DNA of 64,000 bases from Sorex araneus. Lineage: Eukaryota; Chordata; Mammalia; Eulipotyphla; Soricidae. Of the stretch, positions 23,413 to 33,849 are shown in pieces. The stretch is taken from assembly GCF_027595985.1 (NCBI RefSeq), contig NC_073304.1:145383246-145447245 (forward strand), read 5' to 3'. A program made the position numbers and the translations under genes. Within the stretch, counting starts at the first letter, position 1; each line of letters starts with the position of its first letter. Below the pieces are notes generated by a model. It was not told where the DNA came from. It saw only the letters and a program-made list of their open reading frames with translations, and searched no databases.

Positions 23413-24463
23413 TGTAAAAATACAAGCGCATGCGCAGAAGGAGTGATGTGTGTTCACTGGCTCTTAGGGTGGCTTGTTCACTGCTTGCATTTGGTGTTCT
23501 CGAGCTGCTGTGTAAGGGCTGGATCAGGATGGCTCCTCCTTTGTGCTCTGCTTCTGTGTGTGCCACTGTGCTCTTTTCTGTCTGTCTCTCTATCTCTGAC
23601 TCTGTCTGTGTCGTCTCTCCTCTGGTCTCTTCCAATCTCTCTACCAATATCTCTTCCGATATCTCCTGTTTCTCTCTCTGGAGCCCCACTCACTCTCACT
23701 TCTGATTCTGAACCCCTCCACTCTTACAGTCTTAGTTTATATAGCAATCACATAGGGTGGTGATAGAAAGGTGGGTTTAACAAATCAACAAAGAGGGGTA
23801 AGACCACTCCTCCAGAAGATTAACTCAAAGATAAAATCTCACCTAAGGAGATTACTCCAGATTACAAGCAGATCCGCTTAAGGGCAGGATTCCATCTAGG
23901 GTGTGTTGCTTTCTTCTTTCCTCAGCTAGTAATACACTTAATTAATTGTAGTAAATCTGCTTCTAGTATTTCTAGTAATATCATTCTGTATGAGCACATT
24001 AAGAGATACATGAAACTTAAATTTTGGTTCTTCCTGAGGACATCTCACTATATATTCCAGACCACAGTCTTCATGCTAGTTTAGTCTTCCTAACCCCAGG
24101 AGGGTTCTAGTCTCGTCGTTACTTTTGGATCATGACAGCATTTGTCTATGACCATGCTCTCAACTTGTAGTTAAGTATTGTGGCACTTTGGCCTGGTCCA
24201 TTTCGATGCCAGAGTAGCTCACAGCTTGCCCTGGATCCATTCAGTCCGTAGTCGGGACCCTGCTTTTGGTGTGCTAGGAACTAAGGGCAACTGAGTTGAG
24301 AAAGCAGATGCCCAGGAGTAAATATTATTGGAATCAATCAACTCCCAAGTTACACAGCATAGTATTAACTGTCTTCCTGTGTCCATACAGAAAAGACATT
24401 GCTTTAAGGTAATCTAAGATCCTTGCAACAAGGCTGAAAGAACATACCCAATGTTATCCTACA
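23413..24463 (-). mobile_element. Solo LTR of class II ERV, reverse
   Basis: 1051 bp beginning TGTAAAAATAC and ending TATCCTACA on the plus strand, so TG...CA ended in either direction. It is flanked by the perfect 6-bp duplication GATAGG (23407-23412 and 24464-24469), the size made by class II retroviral integrases. The order of blocks matches the plus-strand solo LTR at 32585-33644 when reversed. No internal sequence is present, so it arose by recombination between two LTRs. Confidence 0.93.
23736..23743 (-). promoter_or_regulatory. LTR TATA box
   Basis: TTTATATA on the plus strand is TATATAAA on the minus strand. It lies about 320 bp before the LTR 3' end and at the equivalent place to the TATA motif of the other solo LTR. 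Confidence 0.65.
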
Positions 24464-24469
24464 GATAGG

Positions 24470-25352
24470 AAGCCACTCACAAGTCTCTCCCTGCTGGAAC
24501 AGAGGTGGCTGCACAGCATGGCCATGCCCAGGTGCAGGACCTGCAGTCAGAAGCCCTGGACATGGCACTGAGGAAGTACATGGTGCACCAAAGCACAGGT
24601 TCACAGGGACACCAACGCAACTTGCTTTCTCAGTATGACTCATCAAGAAGTGAGAAAGAAATACCTCGCTTCTAATTAGAATGGTACTTCTCAGAACCAG
24701 CAAGTTCTGTCCATGCAGAAAACCTATTTTTGATCAGCAGATAGAAAAATCTGTCATCAAATGAGGTTCTGTAAAAATAGTTAGTAGACAGGATATTTAG
24801 AGCATGCTTATACACAAAGTACACATATTATATATCACATATGTAATATACAGGTATACTTGAGTAATCAATCTTTCTAGTCATCACATAAAAAAGATTT
24901 CAATAATACAAGATTACAATATATAGATATCCTATCAGTTTTTAAATAAGATTATTAATATATAGAGTTAACTGAGGATTAAGAAGCAGTCAATATGATA
25001 ACATATTGGTGGAAGTATCCTGTGAAATTATTTGGGGGATAAATTTGATAATATCATTTTAAATGCACACTCACCTTTAATTTTAGCTCCCCTTCCCCAT
25101 TCCCTTCCCTTTGTACTGGTTGCTGCACATGCTTGATGCACTTGCACACTTACACACTCTAAGCCAGAGATTGAGTCCTTCATTATAATACTGGGCATCA
25201 CAAAGGACAGTGATGCAGGGATCACACTAGACAGTGGAACAGCACCATTCCCCACATATAATGATTTCAGGAGGTTGTGTATTTGTTCTTAACCTTTCTC
25301 AACCTTGTGAGTACAGGTTTCAGGAGAGTAAAAGATTCAGAATTGAAACCTA
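24470..25352. other. No gene; AT-rich
   Basis: Anonymous sequence with AT-rich low-complexity DNA at about 24810-24965. No coding frame is supported. Confidence 0.45.
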
Positions 25353-27040
25353 GGCCCTTTGACAGGGAGCAAAAAATGTGAAGTGGAACAAGGAAAGCCT
25401 CTTCAACAAGTGGTGCTTGGAAAACTGGACAGCTACCTGCAAAAAAAATGAACCCTATCCTCTTCTAACACCAGGCACAAAAGTCAGATCAAAATGGATT
25501 AAAGGCCTCACTCAATATCAGACTTGAATCCATAAGGAACATGGAGGAAAATGTAGGCAGAACCTATTATGACATTGAAGGTAAAAGCATCTTTAAAGAT
25601 GAAACACCACTGACAAAGCAAGTGAAAACAAGCTGAGAAGCTTCTTGACCTTAAAATAAACAGTGACCAAAATACAGAGAGAGCTCACAGAATGGGAAAT
25701 AATATTTACCCAATACCCTTCTGATAAAAGATTAATATCCAGGATATACAAGACACTAAGTGGAATTGTACAAAAAAACCCTTCCATTCACATCAAAAAA
25801 TGGGGAGAAGAAATGAACAGAATCTTCCTAAAAATAGAAATACAGGGGCTGGAGTGATAGCACAGCAGGTAGGGTGTTTGTCTTGCATGCAGCCAACCTG
25901 GATGCTGGGTTCGAATCCCAGCATCCCACATGGTCCCCTGAGCACCGCCAGGAGTGATTCCTGAGTGCAAAGCCAGGAGTAATCCCTGAGCATTGCCGGG
26001 TGTGACCCAAAAAGCAAAAATAAAAAATGCAAATGGCCCAGACACATGAAAAAATGCTCCAAGTCACTGATAATCAGGGATATGCAAATCAAAACAATAA
26101 GATATCATCTCACACCACAGAGACTGGCACACATTCAGAATAACAGAAGCAACCAATGTTGGTGTGGATGTGGGGAGAAAGGGATGCTGTTAGTGGGAAT
26201 GCTGACCGGTCCAGACATTTTGTAAAATAATATGGGTGTTCCTTCAAAAACTAGAAATTGAACTTCCATATGACCTCACAATACGACTTCATGTTAATAT
26301 ATGCTGGGGGTGCTGGGGGTGATAAATCACAGTAAAAATGACATCTTCACCTGTATGTTCATTGCAACACTGTTAACAATAGCCAAAATCTGGAAGCAAC
26401 CCGAGTGCCGGAGAACAGATGATTGGTTAAAGAAACTTTGGTACATCTACTCAATGGAATACTATGCAGCTGTTAGGAGAGATGAAGTCATAAAATTTGC
26501 TTATAAGTGGATGGACATGGAGAGTATCATGCTAAGTGAAATGAGTCAGAAAGAAAGGGACAGACATAGAAGGACTATGCTCATTTGTGGAGTATAAAAT
26601 AACATAATATGAAACTGACACCCAAGGACAGTAGACACAAAGACTATTCTTAATAGTGCCCCATAGTTAGAAACCTGTCTCATGAGCTAGGAGAGAAGGC
26701 AGCTGGAATAGAGAAGAGAACACTAATACAATGATGGTTGGAGGAATCGTTTGGGATGGGAGATATGTGCTGAAAGTAGATACAGAACAATACATGATAA
26801 TCTTTCAGTATTTGTATTGCAAACCATAATGTGCAAAAGTAGAGAGATAATATGGGGTAAATTGTCAGCCATGGAGGCAGGGGGAGGGTTGGAAAGGGGG
26901 GTATACTGAGGACATTAGGGGTGGAGATTGCACTGGTGGAGGGATGGGTGTTTGATCATTGTATGACTGAAACTCAAACATGAAAGCTTTGTAACTGTAT
27001 CTCACAGTGATTCCATAGAAAGTAAGTAAATAGAGATCCC
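25353..27040 (+). mobile_element. L1 3' portion interrupted by a SINE
   Basis: 5'-truncated L1 starting at GACAGGGAGCAAAAAATGTG in late ORF2. It passes through the ORF2 end (open segment 26301-26597, ending near 26597) and a full 3' UTR ending CTCACAGTGATTCC near 27013. Frameshifts and stops are frequent, so it is of intermediate age. Confidence 0.87.
25845..26027 (+). mobile_element. SOR-type SINE inside L1
   Basis: Head GGGGCTGGAGTGATAGCACA, B-box GGTTCGAATCC, A-rich end. A local ATGCTGGG repetition sits at 25901-25921. The target duplication is not clean, but the L1 sequence resumes directly after the tail. Confidence 0.9.
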
Positions 27041-27335
27041 ATGGTTGTTTCTCCCAGAAGGGAGCATAAAATAAAGCCCCCATAACCATACCACTAGACT
27101 CTGTGCCAGGCTGTTTTCACTCAGGGTGCCCCAGAGGGAGGCGGGTGAGAGCCCTTTCCACCCCAAGGGATCCAATCCCAGCATCCGACTTCCACAACTC
27201 AACTGCCCCCAGACTCCTGGCCGCTCCCTACCTGCTCAGGTTGAGCATCACGTATGAGTGAACATATTCCTGGACACATTACAAGACACTCCCTACCCAT
27301 TCTCCATAATTACTGCACCATATTTGATGGGGTTC
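27041..27335 (+). repeat. Unclassified ~265-bp repeat, copy 1
   Basis: Shares CCCCCATAACCATACCAC, the TGCCAGGCTGTTTTCACTCA region, ATGAGTGAACATATTCCT and the TTCTCCATAATTACTGCACC region with copies at 28811-29073 (plus) and 43690-43925 (minus). No tRNA-like head, LTR ends or coding frame is visible. I do not recognise the family. Confidence 0.75.
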
Positions 27336-28471
27336 ACACAGTAAGCAACAAATCATAGAGGAAAAAATATAAATGTATATATACATATTTTCAGATCTAT
27401 ATATATTACATATATATATATATACACCAAAGCTCACATCACCAAAGTTTGACAACATGTTAGTGATATCCTATAGAATGTCTTAATGGCTCCTGCCAAA
27501 ATAAAACAATCTTCACACTGTTTCCTACATGAACACTTTTCTGTAAGCATGTTCAGCATGTTCTTCCTAACAGACAATACAAAATATATTCTTTCGGTTG
27601 TATTTTGGGACAGAGATTGGGATTTGGGATGGAAACATCCCGACTTACTTCTTGCACTTATTAATATATACCTAAAGTTTTCTGATATCTTTTGTGGCTT
27701 GGTAGCTCTTTTTATATTGTGGTAAGATACATAGCATGAAACCTACTCTGAGTAAAATTTTAAGTGTATAATGTAATATTTTTGTTTGTAAGAGAGAGAA
27801 AATCATGGAGAAGCTCTTAAGAAACAATTTAAAAATTTTTTTAAAATACTCTGAGAATAATGGGAGGTTCGCAATCACTTTGCTACTTTTTGTTCATTTC
27901 ATTTTATTGTTAGCCCAAAACTGTTCCAATTGTTTTGCCATGTTTTAGTTCAAAATTAATAGCAATGTGTAATTGCTTAGTATGCCTCTTTCTAATCTTC
28001 TGTATGGAATAGTTATCCCAGACCAAAGCTTTGTTTCACTCTGTACTGATATCAAAGTGTGTGATTTTATTGTTATTGGATTCACCTCCTTATTCTCGCT
28101 AATATGATCTATTATAAGTTATTCCTAACTTCTTGAAGATAGATTTTGTTTCCTTAATGAATAAATAAATAAATAAATAAAAAGAAACCTAAGCGCCATG
28201 ATATGCATTTCAGTGTTCTCCTTTGCTCTGAGATGAAATAGTGGCATAGTGTTGTAGTTCAGTCCTACTGTGATATTGACCCCACCAATGCCATCAGCAA
28301 CATCCTCAGATTTATTCTTACTCTTGACATAGTTAAGTGTTGAAGATGTTTTTGTTTTACAATTCTGAGAAAGTTCTGTGGTTTCACAAGATCATGAGGA
28401 CTCATTTCAGATATGGAAAAGGAAGGTAGGGGGCTGTCTTCAGACCTCCTGAATAATTGAGACATAATTAT
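27336..28471. other. AT-rich stretch with L1 relic and microsatellites
   Basis: Contains a TA-rich microsatellite (about 27395-27425), a relic of the old L1 3' UTR on the plus strand (about 27480-27690) and an AAAT repeat at 28160-28181. The L1 relic is shown by ACAATCTTCACACTGTTTCC and GGGATTTGGGATGGAAACAT. No gene seen. Confidence 0.5.
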
Positions 28472-28580
28472 TGAAACAGTAACAATAAGTCTCACAATGG
28501 AGACATTACTGGTGCCCGCTCAAGCAAATCGATGAACAACAGGACATTGAGCAACAAGGCTACAGTGCTACAATTATTAA
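28472..28580 (+). mobile_element. RTE-tailed SINE, 5'-truncated
   Basis: Only the 3' part is present: GAAACAGTAACAATAAGTCT, then GGTGCCCGCTCAAGCAAATC and GATGAACAACAGGAC. The tail matches the RTE1 3' end. Confidence 0.8.
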
Positions 28581-28755
28581 AAATGTTGGTAGTGTTGAGT
28601 TATTAGTGTTGACTTTCAAAGTATTAGCCCAGTTTCATTGGTTGACTGTCGCTTATTTTTTTCCAAAGAGAATTTCACTTGTCTAGAATGCTGTAAACAT
28701 TTGATTCCTCTATATAAGAATCTGGGGGTACACCGAGTGAAAACCAGAGTCTTTT

Positions 28756-28853
28756 GGCATGGTTATGGGGCCTCATTTTATGCTCCCTTCCAGGTGAAGC
28801 AGCTGCTGCTTCCCCCAGAAGGAAGCATAAAATGAGGCCCCCATAACCATGCC
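28756..28853. repeat. 98-bp quasi-palindrome
   Basis: Left arm 28756-28789 and right arm 28819-28853 are reverse complements except for one base change and one indel (GGCATGGTTATGGGG / CCCCCATAACCATGCC). The centre holds GAAGCAGC-T-GCTGCTTC, itself a perfect stem with a one-base loop. The right arm is the start of the unclassified repeat, so the palindrome is an inverted partial duplication of that repeat's end. Confidence 0.88.
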
Positions 28854-29073
28854 ACCCGACTCCATGTCAGGCTTTTTTTACTCAGGGCACCCCAGAGTGG
28901 GACGTGTGAGAGCCCTCTCTGCCCCAAGGGACCTGGAGCAACTGCTGCCATGCTCCAGGCTGCTCTCCATATGCTCAGACTGAGCTTCACTTATGAGTGA
29001 ACATATTCCTAAACTGACACATCATAAGGCACTCCCTACTCATTTTCCATAATTACCACACCATATTTGATTG
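28811..29073 (+). repeat. Unclassified ~265-bp repeat, copy 2
   Basis: Aligns with 27041-27335 through CCCCCATAACCATGCCACC, GAGAGCCCTCTCTGCCCCAA, ATGAGTGAACATATTCCT and the TTTTCCATAATTACCACACC region. It ends where RTE1-derived sequence begins. Confidence 0.75.
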
Positions 29074-29935
29074 GAGGCAAGGTGGCACCAACACCACCCG
29101 AACCCCTCACGCTCTCCTAAACCTGGTTCAGCATTTCGCCATACACAACGCACAGCTCAGCACGCCAGGCATGGAACTCTACAGGGTCTATGGGATCCAC
29201 CGTGATCCCTGCTGGAACTCTATGCATGAATCCTGATGGACATCGCTGCATAATCTGCAAGATTCAGACAGAATGGCATTGGTGGGGCACGGAGAATCCA
29301 TGGTGGCAGCCACATTGTTGGCACCTGCCCCGGCTGGACCGAGTCGCCATGTCATCAGACATAGAGCCATGGTGGCAGTGTGCACAGTGGTTCATCCACT
29401 ATGCGGTGCTGTGAATCAATCACCAGGTGACCTGGGACTCGGTGCAGGTGTTCGACCTGGCACAGACCCTCCAAGGCAGGGTACTGCTCTGCCAGCTGCT
29501 CATCAATCTCCGAGCGCACTCTGTCAATCTCAAGGAGACTGCATATATCCCAGGTGCTGCCCAGAGAGTCATGCCCAGGTGCGTGTTTGTCAGTGTGCAG
29601 AATGTTACAACATGCCAGTCGACCAAAAGCTTACATTTGGTAGACTGGGAACACCTGAAAAGGCATTAGAGGCCACCGCAAAAGCCTCTGTCCTTCTCGG
29701 AGAACCCAACAAGCTACTGAGAGTATCCCACCCCACGGCAGAGCCTGGCAAGCTACCCGTGGCATACTCGATATGCCAAAAACAGTAACAACGATGGTCC
29801 TCATTCCCCTGATCCTGAAAAAGTCCCCAGTATGCCATCGGGCTACACTAGCACGTGACAGAGACGAATGGAGATGTTACTGGTGCCCGCTAGAGCAAAT
29901 TGATGAACAACAGGATGACAGTGATACAGTGATAT
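29074..29935 (+). mobile_element. Non-autonomous RTE1 derivative
   Basis: About 860 bp made of an RTE1 5' region joined to an RTE1 3' tail with no endonuclease or RT ORF. The 3' half contains CTACTGAGAGTATCCCACC and GATATGCCAAAAACAGTAAC as in the 5' UTR of the long copy (2499-2777). It then has the 3' terminal segment CACTAGCACGTGACAGAGAC, present at 5521-5540 of the long copy, and GATACAGTGATA. This fits an internally deleted element moved by RTE1 proteins. The 5' half aligns with 30841-31416. Confidence 0.78.
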
Positions 29936-30279
29936 AAGAATCAGTGTGTGTTCTAGTTAAACTTTTTATCAATTTAAAACAGAAATGAAATCAAACATCA
30001 GGGAAGTATTGTCCCATTCACTTGTACTTCTCCTTTCACATCTCCCTTCACTATAACTTCATTTGCATTTCTGACAATTTTTGTCTCTGAAAATTTCAGA
30101 GTCCTTAGATATTTGCTGCTCTGTTACATAAAACCAGGAAAGAGAAAAGTTTATGTATACATAAATATGTACAAATATAAATAAGTAGATAAGTAATTAC
30201 ATGCATATACATATACACATATACATATGTAAAATCAATTAGTTGCTGCCTCGGAATTCTTTATTGTAGGCTTTGAAAA
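29936..30279. other. No gene; AT-rich with TATACA repeat
   Basis: Anonymous sequence with a short ATACAT-type microsatellite near 30200-30225. Confidence 0.45.
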
Positions 30280-30289
30280 ATGCTTGCTA

Positions 30290-30481
30290 GGGTTGGAGTA
30301 ATACCACAGCAGGTACGGTGCTTGCCTTGCATGCAGCTGAACCAGGTTTGATCCCCAGCATCTTTTATGGTTCCTTGAACACCCTGAAGATTTCTGGCTC
30401 TGCATGCAAGAATAATTCATGAGTGCAGAGCCAAGGGTAATTCCTGAGCATGGCTGAATGTGGGGGAGAAAACAAAAAATG
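30290..30481 (+). mobile_element. SOR-type SINE, moderately old
   Basis: Head GGTTGGAGTAATACCACAGC, B-box GGTTTGATCCC, body and A-rich end. A 10-bp duplication ATGCTTGCTA (30280-30289 and 30482-30491) flanks it. Confidence 0.88.
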
Positions 30482-30491
30482 ATGCTTGCTA

Positions 30492-30840
30492 AATCATTAA
30501 TCACAAGTAGAGAATTGGAATATACTTGAATTCCTGCTTCGTTCACTAGTAGATTTTATTTATCTATAATTCTGAATTGTTTGTATACTCTAGATATATG
30601 TCCTCAAAACAATATGAAGGTGATAATAAGGCTAGAACAATGAGAGAGATTTGGGAACCATCCATCTGATTTACAACAAAGGGAAGGTCATAGGTAAAGT
30701 TATTTGTTGTTAATCGTGGGTCCAGTTTCTTTAATATATAATAAGTATATACTTAGCTGATAGTTTGCTAGTTTAAAATCTCCTTGGAATACAGTGGAAT
30801 AGAAATATAACTGACATTTATTGGGTAGCTATTATGCCAT
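30492..30840. other. No gene or recognisable repeat
   Basis: AT-rich anonymous sequence. Confidence 0.45.
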
Positions 30841-31416
30841 CCAAGATGGCGCCAATGCCACCTGAACACCTTGTGCTCTCCTGAACGTGGCTCACCATCT
30901 CGCCTTAGACAGTACATGGCTCAACACACCAGACAGGGAACTCTGCGTGTGACCCTACTGGACATCACTGACCGTTTTGTAAGATTTGGATGGAGTGGCA
31001 TTGGTGGGGCATGGAGGGACTGTGGCTGGCTGAGTCGCAGCACCATCACGCATGGAGTCGCAGCGGCAATATGTGCAGTCGCTCATCCACTACAGAGTGC
31101 TGCCCACAAATCACCAGGTGTCCTGGGTCTTGGCCAGGTGGATGTTCAACCTGGCACAGACCCTTCACAATGGGGTCCTGCTTTGCCAGATGCTCAACAA
31201 CAGCTGGTGCATTCCATCAATCTCAAGGAGATCAACCTGAGGCTGCAGATGTCCCAGGTGCTGTACAGAGATGCAGACAGTGCATGTTCGTCAGGTGCAG
31301 ATCATTACAACATGCCAGACAACCAAAAACTAACTTTCAGTCGACTGGATGATTAGAGGCCTCCCCAAAAGCCTCTGACCCTCTAAGAGAGACTGGCAAG
31401 GTACCGCAGATATCTA
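30841..31416 (+). mobile_element. RTE1 5' region, 3'-truncated copy
   Basis: Aligns with the first ~600 bp of the derivative at 29074: GGCGCCAATGCCACCTGAAC, GCCTGGCACAGACC-type block, CATTACAACATGCCAGAC and ATGATTAGAGGCC. The last block also occurs in the long RTE1 at 2517. It stops in the middle of the 5' UTR and abuts old L1 sequence, so the 3' part was lost. A 161-codon open frame (30871-31356) spans it; whether it was ever translated is unknown. Confidence 0.7.
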
Positions 31417-31934
31417 CCCACACAGAGACAGGAATGTTTCTAATAGCTTCTATAAAGCCAACATTACACTAATACCAAAGCACATAGAAATATTGCTTAA
31501 AACAATCAAGAGTTCAGACCAACCTACTGATGAACATCACTCAAAAAGCCTCAATAAAATCTTTTTTCTTTTTCTTTTTATTTTCTTTTTTTACTGAATC
31601 ACCATGAGAACAGTTACAAAGCTTTCAGGTTTAAGTCTCAATCATACAATGATCAAACACCCATCCCTTCACCAGTGCACATGTTCCACCACCAAGGACC
31701 CCAGTATACCCCCCATCCCATCCCCACCCTGCCTGTGTGGCAGATGATTTTCACTTTAGTCTCTCTTTACTTTGATTACATTCAATGTTTCAATAAAAAA
31801 CCCACTATTATTATTTGGAATTTCCCCCCAACAATCAGAAATGCCAAAAAGCCATCATTTTATAATTTGTTTTCTATTGCTGATAGTGAAGAGCATATGA
31901 TGTTGTGGGGCTGCAACAGGTTTTAGATTTCTGG

Positions 31935-32171
31935 ATACTGTCACTGTCATCCCGTTGCTCATCAATTTGCTTGAGCGGGCACCAGTAACGTCTCCATTGT
32001 GAGACTTGTTGTTACTGGTTTTGGCATATCGAATACACCATGGGTAGCTTGTCAGGCTCTGCTGTATGAGCGAGATACTCTCTGTAGCTTGCCAGGCTCT
32101 GCGAGAGGAGCACGGGAATCGAACCCGGGTCAGCGGCGTGCAAGGCAAATGCCCTACCTGCTGGACTATTG
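31935..32171 (-). mobile_element. RTE-tailed SINE, reverse, nested
   Basis: On the plus strand it begins TACTGTCACTGTCATCCCG (tail), then GGTAGCTTGTCAGGCTCTG and AATCGAACCCGGGTC (reverse B-box), and ends in CCTACCTGCTGGACTATTG (reverse head). The 9-bp duplication GATTTCTGG (31926-31934 and 32172-32180) flanks it. Confidence 0.92.
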
Positions 32172-32584
32172 GATTTCTGGTAGTTTAGTAATTAAGTCCA
32201 GAAGGATTTCTGCCAGAAGCCACTGGGTTCCGAAATTGGTTTGTGTTCCTCTGGGATTATGGCCATTCAGGAACAGAGGAGCCATTCATGGGCGGCCGCT
32301 CGAGGTCTTGTCTGGGTAGAAAGCAGCACTGGTTCTGCCCCACAGCCAGAGATTTCCCGTGCACCCTGTCACTGCAAACTCGTACCTCTGTCTAATAGAC
32401 TCTGAAAGATGGAGATTGCCATGCTGCCGCTGAGGGGAAAGGCCGAGTGACAAAAACCTTTCCTCTCCCAGGATGGCATGGGGTTATAGCTTAGTTCACA
32501 GCCCAGAATCATTTCTACCAGAAGCTGCTGGGTTCCAAAATTGGTTTGTGTGCCTCTGGGATCACGGCCGTTCAGGAGTGGACC

Positions 32585-33644
32585 TGTAGGGTAACATTGG
32601 GTTTGTCCTTTTAGCCTTGCTGCAGGGAACTTAGTTTACCTTAAAGCAATGTCCTTTCTGTATGGACACAGGAAGACAGTTAACATTATGCTTTGCAACT
32701 TAGGAGCTGATCGATTCCAATAACATTTACTCTTGGGCATCTGCTTTCTCAACTCAGCTGTCCCTAGTTCCTAGCACCCCAAAAGCAGGGTCCCAACCGA
32801 GGGGGGAAATGGACCCAGGGCAAGCTGTGAGCTACCCTGGCATTGTAATGGGTCAGGCCTAAGAGTCACAATACTCAACTATAAGTTGAGAACATGGTCA
32901 TAGACAAATGCTGTAGTGATCTAAAAGTAACGATGAGACTAGGACCCTGATGGGGTTACGGAGACTAACCTGACCTGAGGACTGTGGTCTGGAATATATA
33001 GTAAGATGTCCTCAGGAAGAACCAAAATTTAAGTTTGATATATCTCTTACTGTGCTCATACAGAATGACATTGCTAGAAATATTTGAAGTAGATTTACTA
33101 CAACTATTTAAGTGGATTACTAGCTGAGGAAGGAAGAAAGCAACACACCTTTGTTTGGATCCCACCCTTGTAATCTGGAGTAACTCCTTAGATGAGATTT
33201 TGTTAATCTCCTGGAGGAGTGGTCTTACCCCTCTTTGTTGATTTTTTAATGTTCAACCCACCTTTGTGTCACCACCCTATGTGATTGCTATATAAACTAA
33301 GACTGTAAGAGAAGTAGGGGAGAAGACACAGGAGAAGAAACAGCAGAGAAGACACAGAAGCAAGAAAGAAGACACAGAAGCAGAGACAGAGAGAGGTTGG
33401 AAGACCAGAGGAGAGACTATAGAAACAGAGACAGAGATAGAGAGACAGACAGAAGAGAGCTCAGTGGCATATACAGAAGCAGAGCAAAAGGAGGAGCCAT
33501 CCCAATCTAGCCCATACACAGCTTGAGAGCACTGAATGCAAGCGGCAAGAGAGAGAGAGAGAGAGAGTGCCACCCCAAGAACCTGCGAACAACACACACA
33601 CATCACATTCCCCCTTCTAAGCGCAAATTTTTGTATTTTTTACG
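32585..33644 (+). mobile_element. Solo LTR of class II ERV
   Basis: 1060 bp starting TGTAGGGTAACATTGGG and ending TTTTTTACG (the expected CA appears mutated to CG). It has the perfect 6-bp duplication TGGACC (32579-32584 and 33645-33650). It is homologous end to end to the reversed copy at 23413-24463. The R/U5 part is rich in AGACACAG and GAGACAGA motifs (33310-33460). It sits at the 5' end of the composite retroposon, so it is younger than that insertion. Confidence 0.93.
33289..33296 (+). promoter_or_regulatory. LTR TATA box
   Basis: TATATAAA about 350 bp before the LTR end, in the expected U3 position; the same motif is conserved in the reversed solo LTR. Confidence 0.65.
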
Positions 33645-33849
33645 TGGACCTCTCAATAAAATATTAGCAAACTAATCCTAACAACATATCCAAATGAGTA
33701 GATGCCACAATAAGTTAGATTCATATAGGAATACAAAAATGATTCAATAAATGAAAGTCATTCAGTATAATAAAACATATCAACAAAAAGAAAAGTGACT
33801 AATATATGACTGATCATATTTTCTGATAATGTGACTGATCATAATTTTT

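Larger units (their letters stand above)
31563..33651 (-). mobile_element. L1-tailed composite retroposon, reverse
   Basis: Inserted in the old L1 with the duplication CTCAATAAAAT (about 31551-31561 and 33652-33662). On the minus strand the head contains two related ~75-bp units about 300 bp apart (within 32510-32584 and 32205-32280). Each has GCTTCTGGYAGAAAT and ACACAAACCAATTT. After a GCGGCCGC site (32292-32299) an L1 3' UTR and A-rich tail follow. A SINE (31935-32171) and a solo LTR (32585-33644) are nested in it. The repeated-unit layout matches the composite at 15596-20285. Confidence 0.7.

Noticed and set aside
23430..23763. Overlapping Ser/Leu/Cys-rich frames resembling signal peptides
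   Set aside because: They fall in the reversed LTR's CT-rich R/U5 region; the pattern comes from TCTCTG repeats.
28160..28181. AAAT tandem run that could be a retroposon tail
   Set aside because: No element body lies upstream on either strand and no duplication was found; treated as a simple microsatellite.
32285..32300. NotI/XhoI-like GCGGCCGCTCGAG that could be a cloning linker
   Set aside because: It resembles a vector polylinker, but the composite at 35559-35570 has its own GCGGCCGC at the matching junction and the flanking duplications are intact, so it is probably native. Re-checking the raw assembly would settle it.
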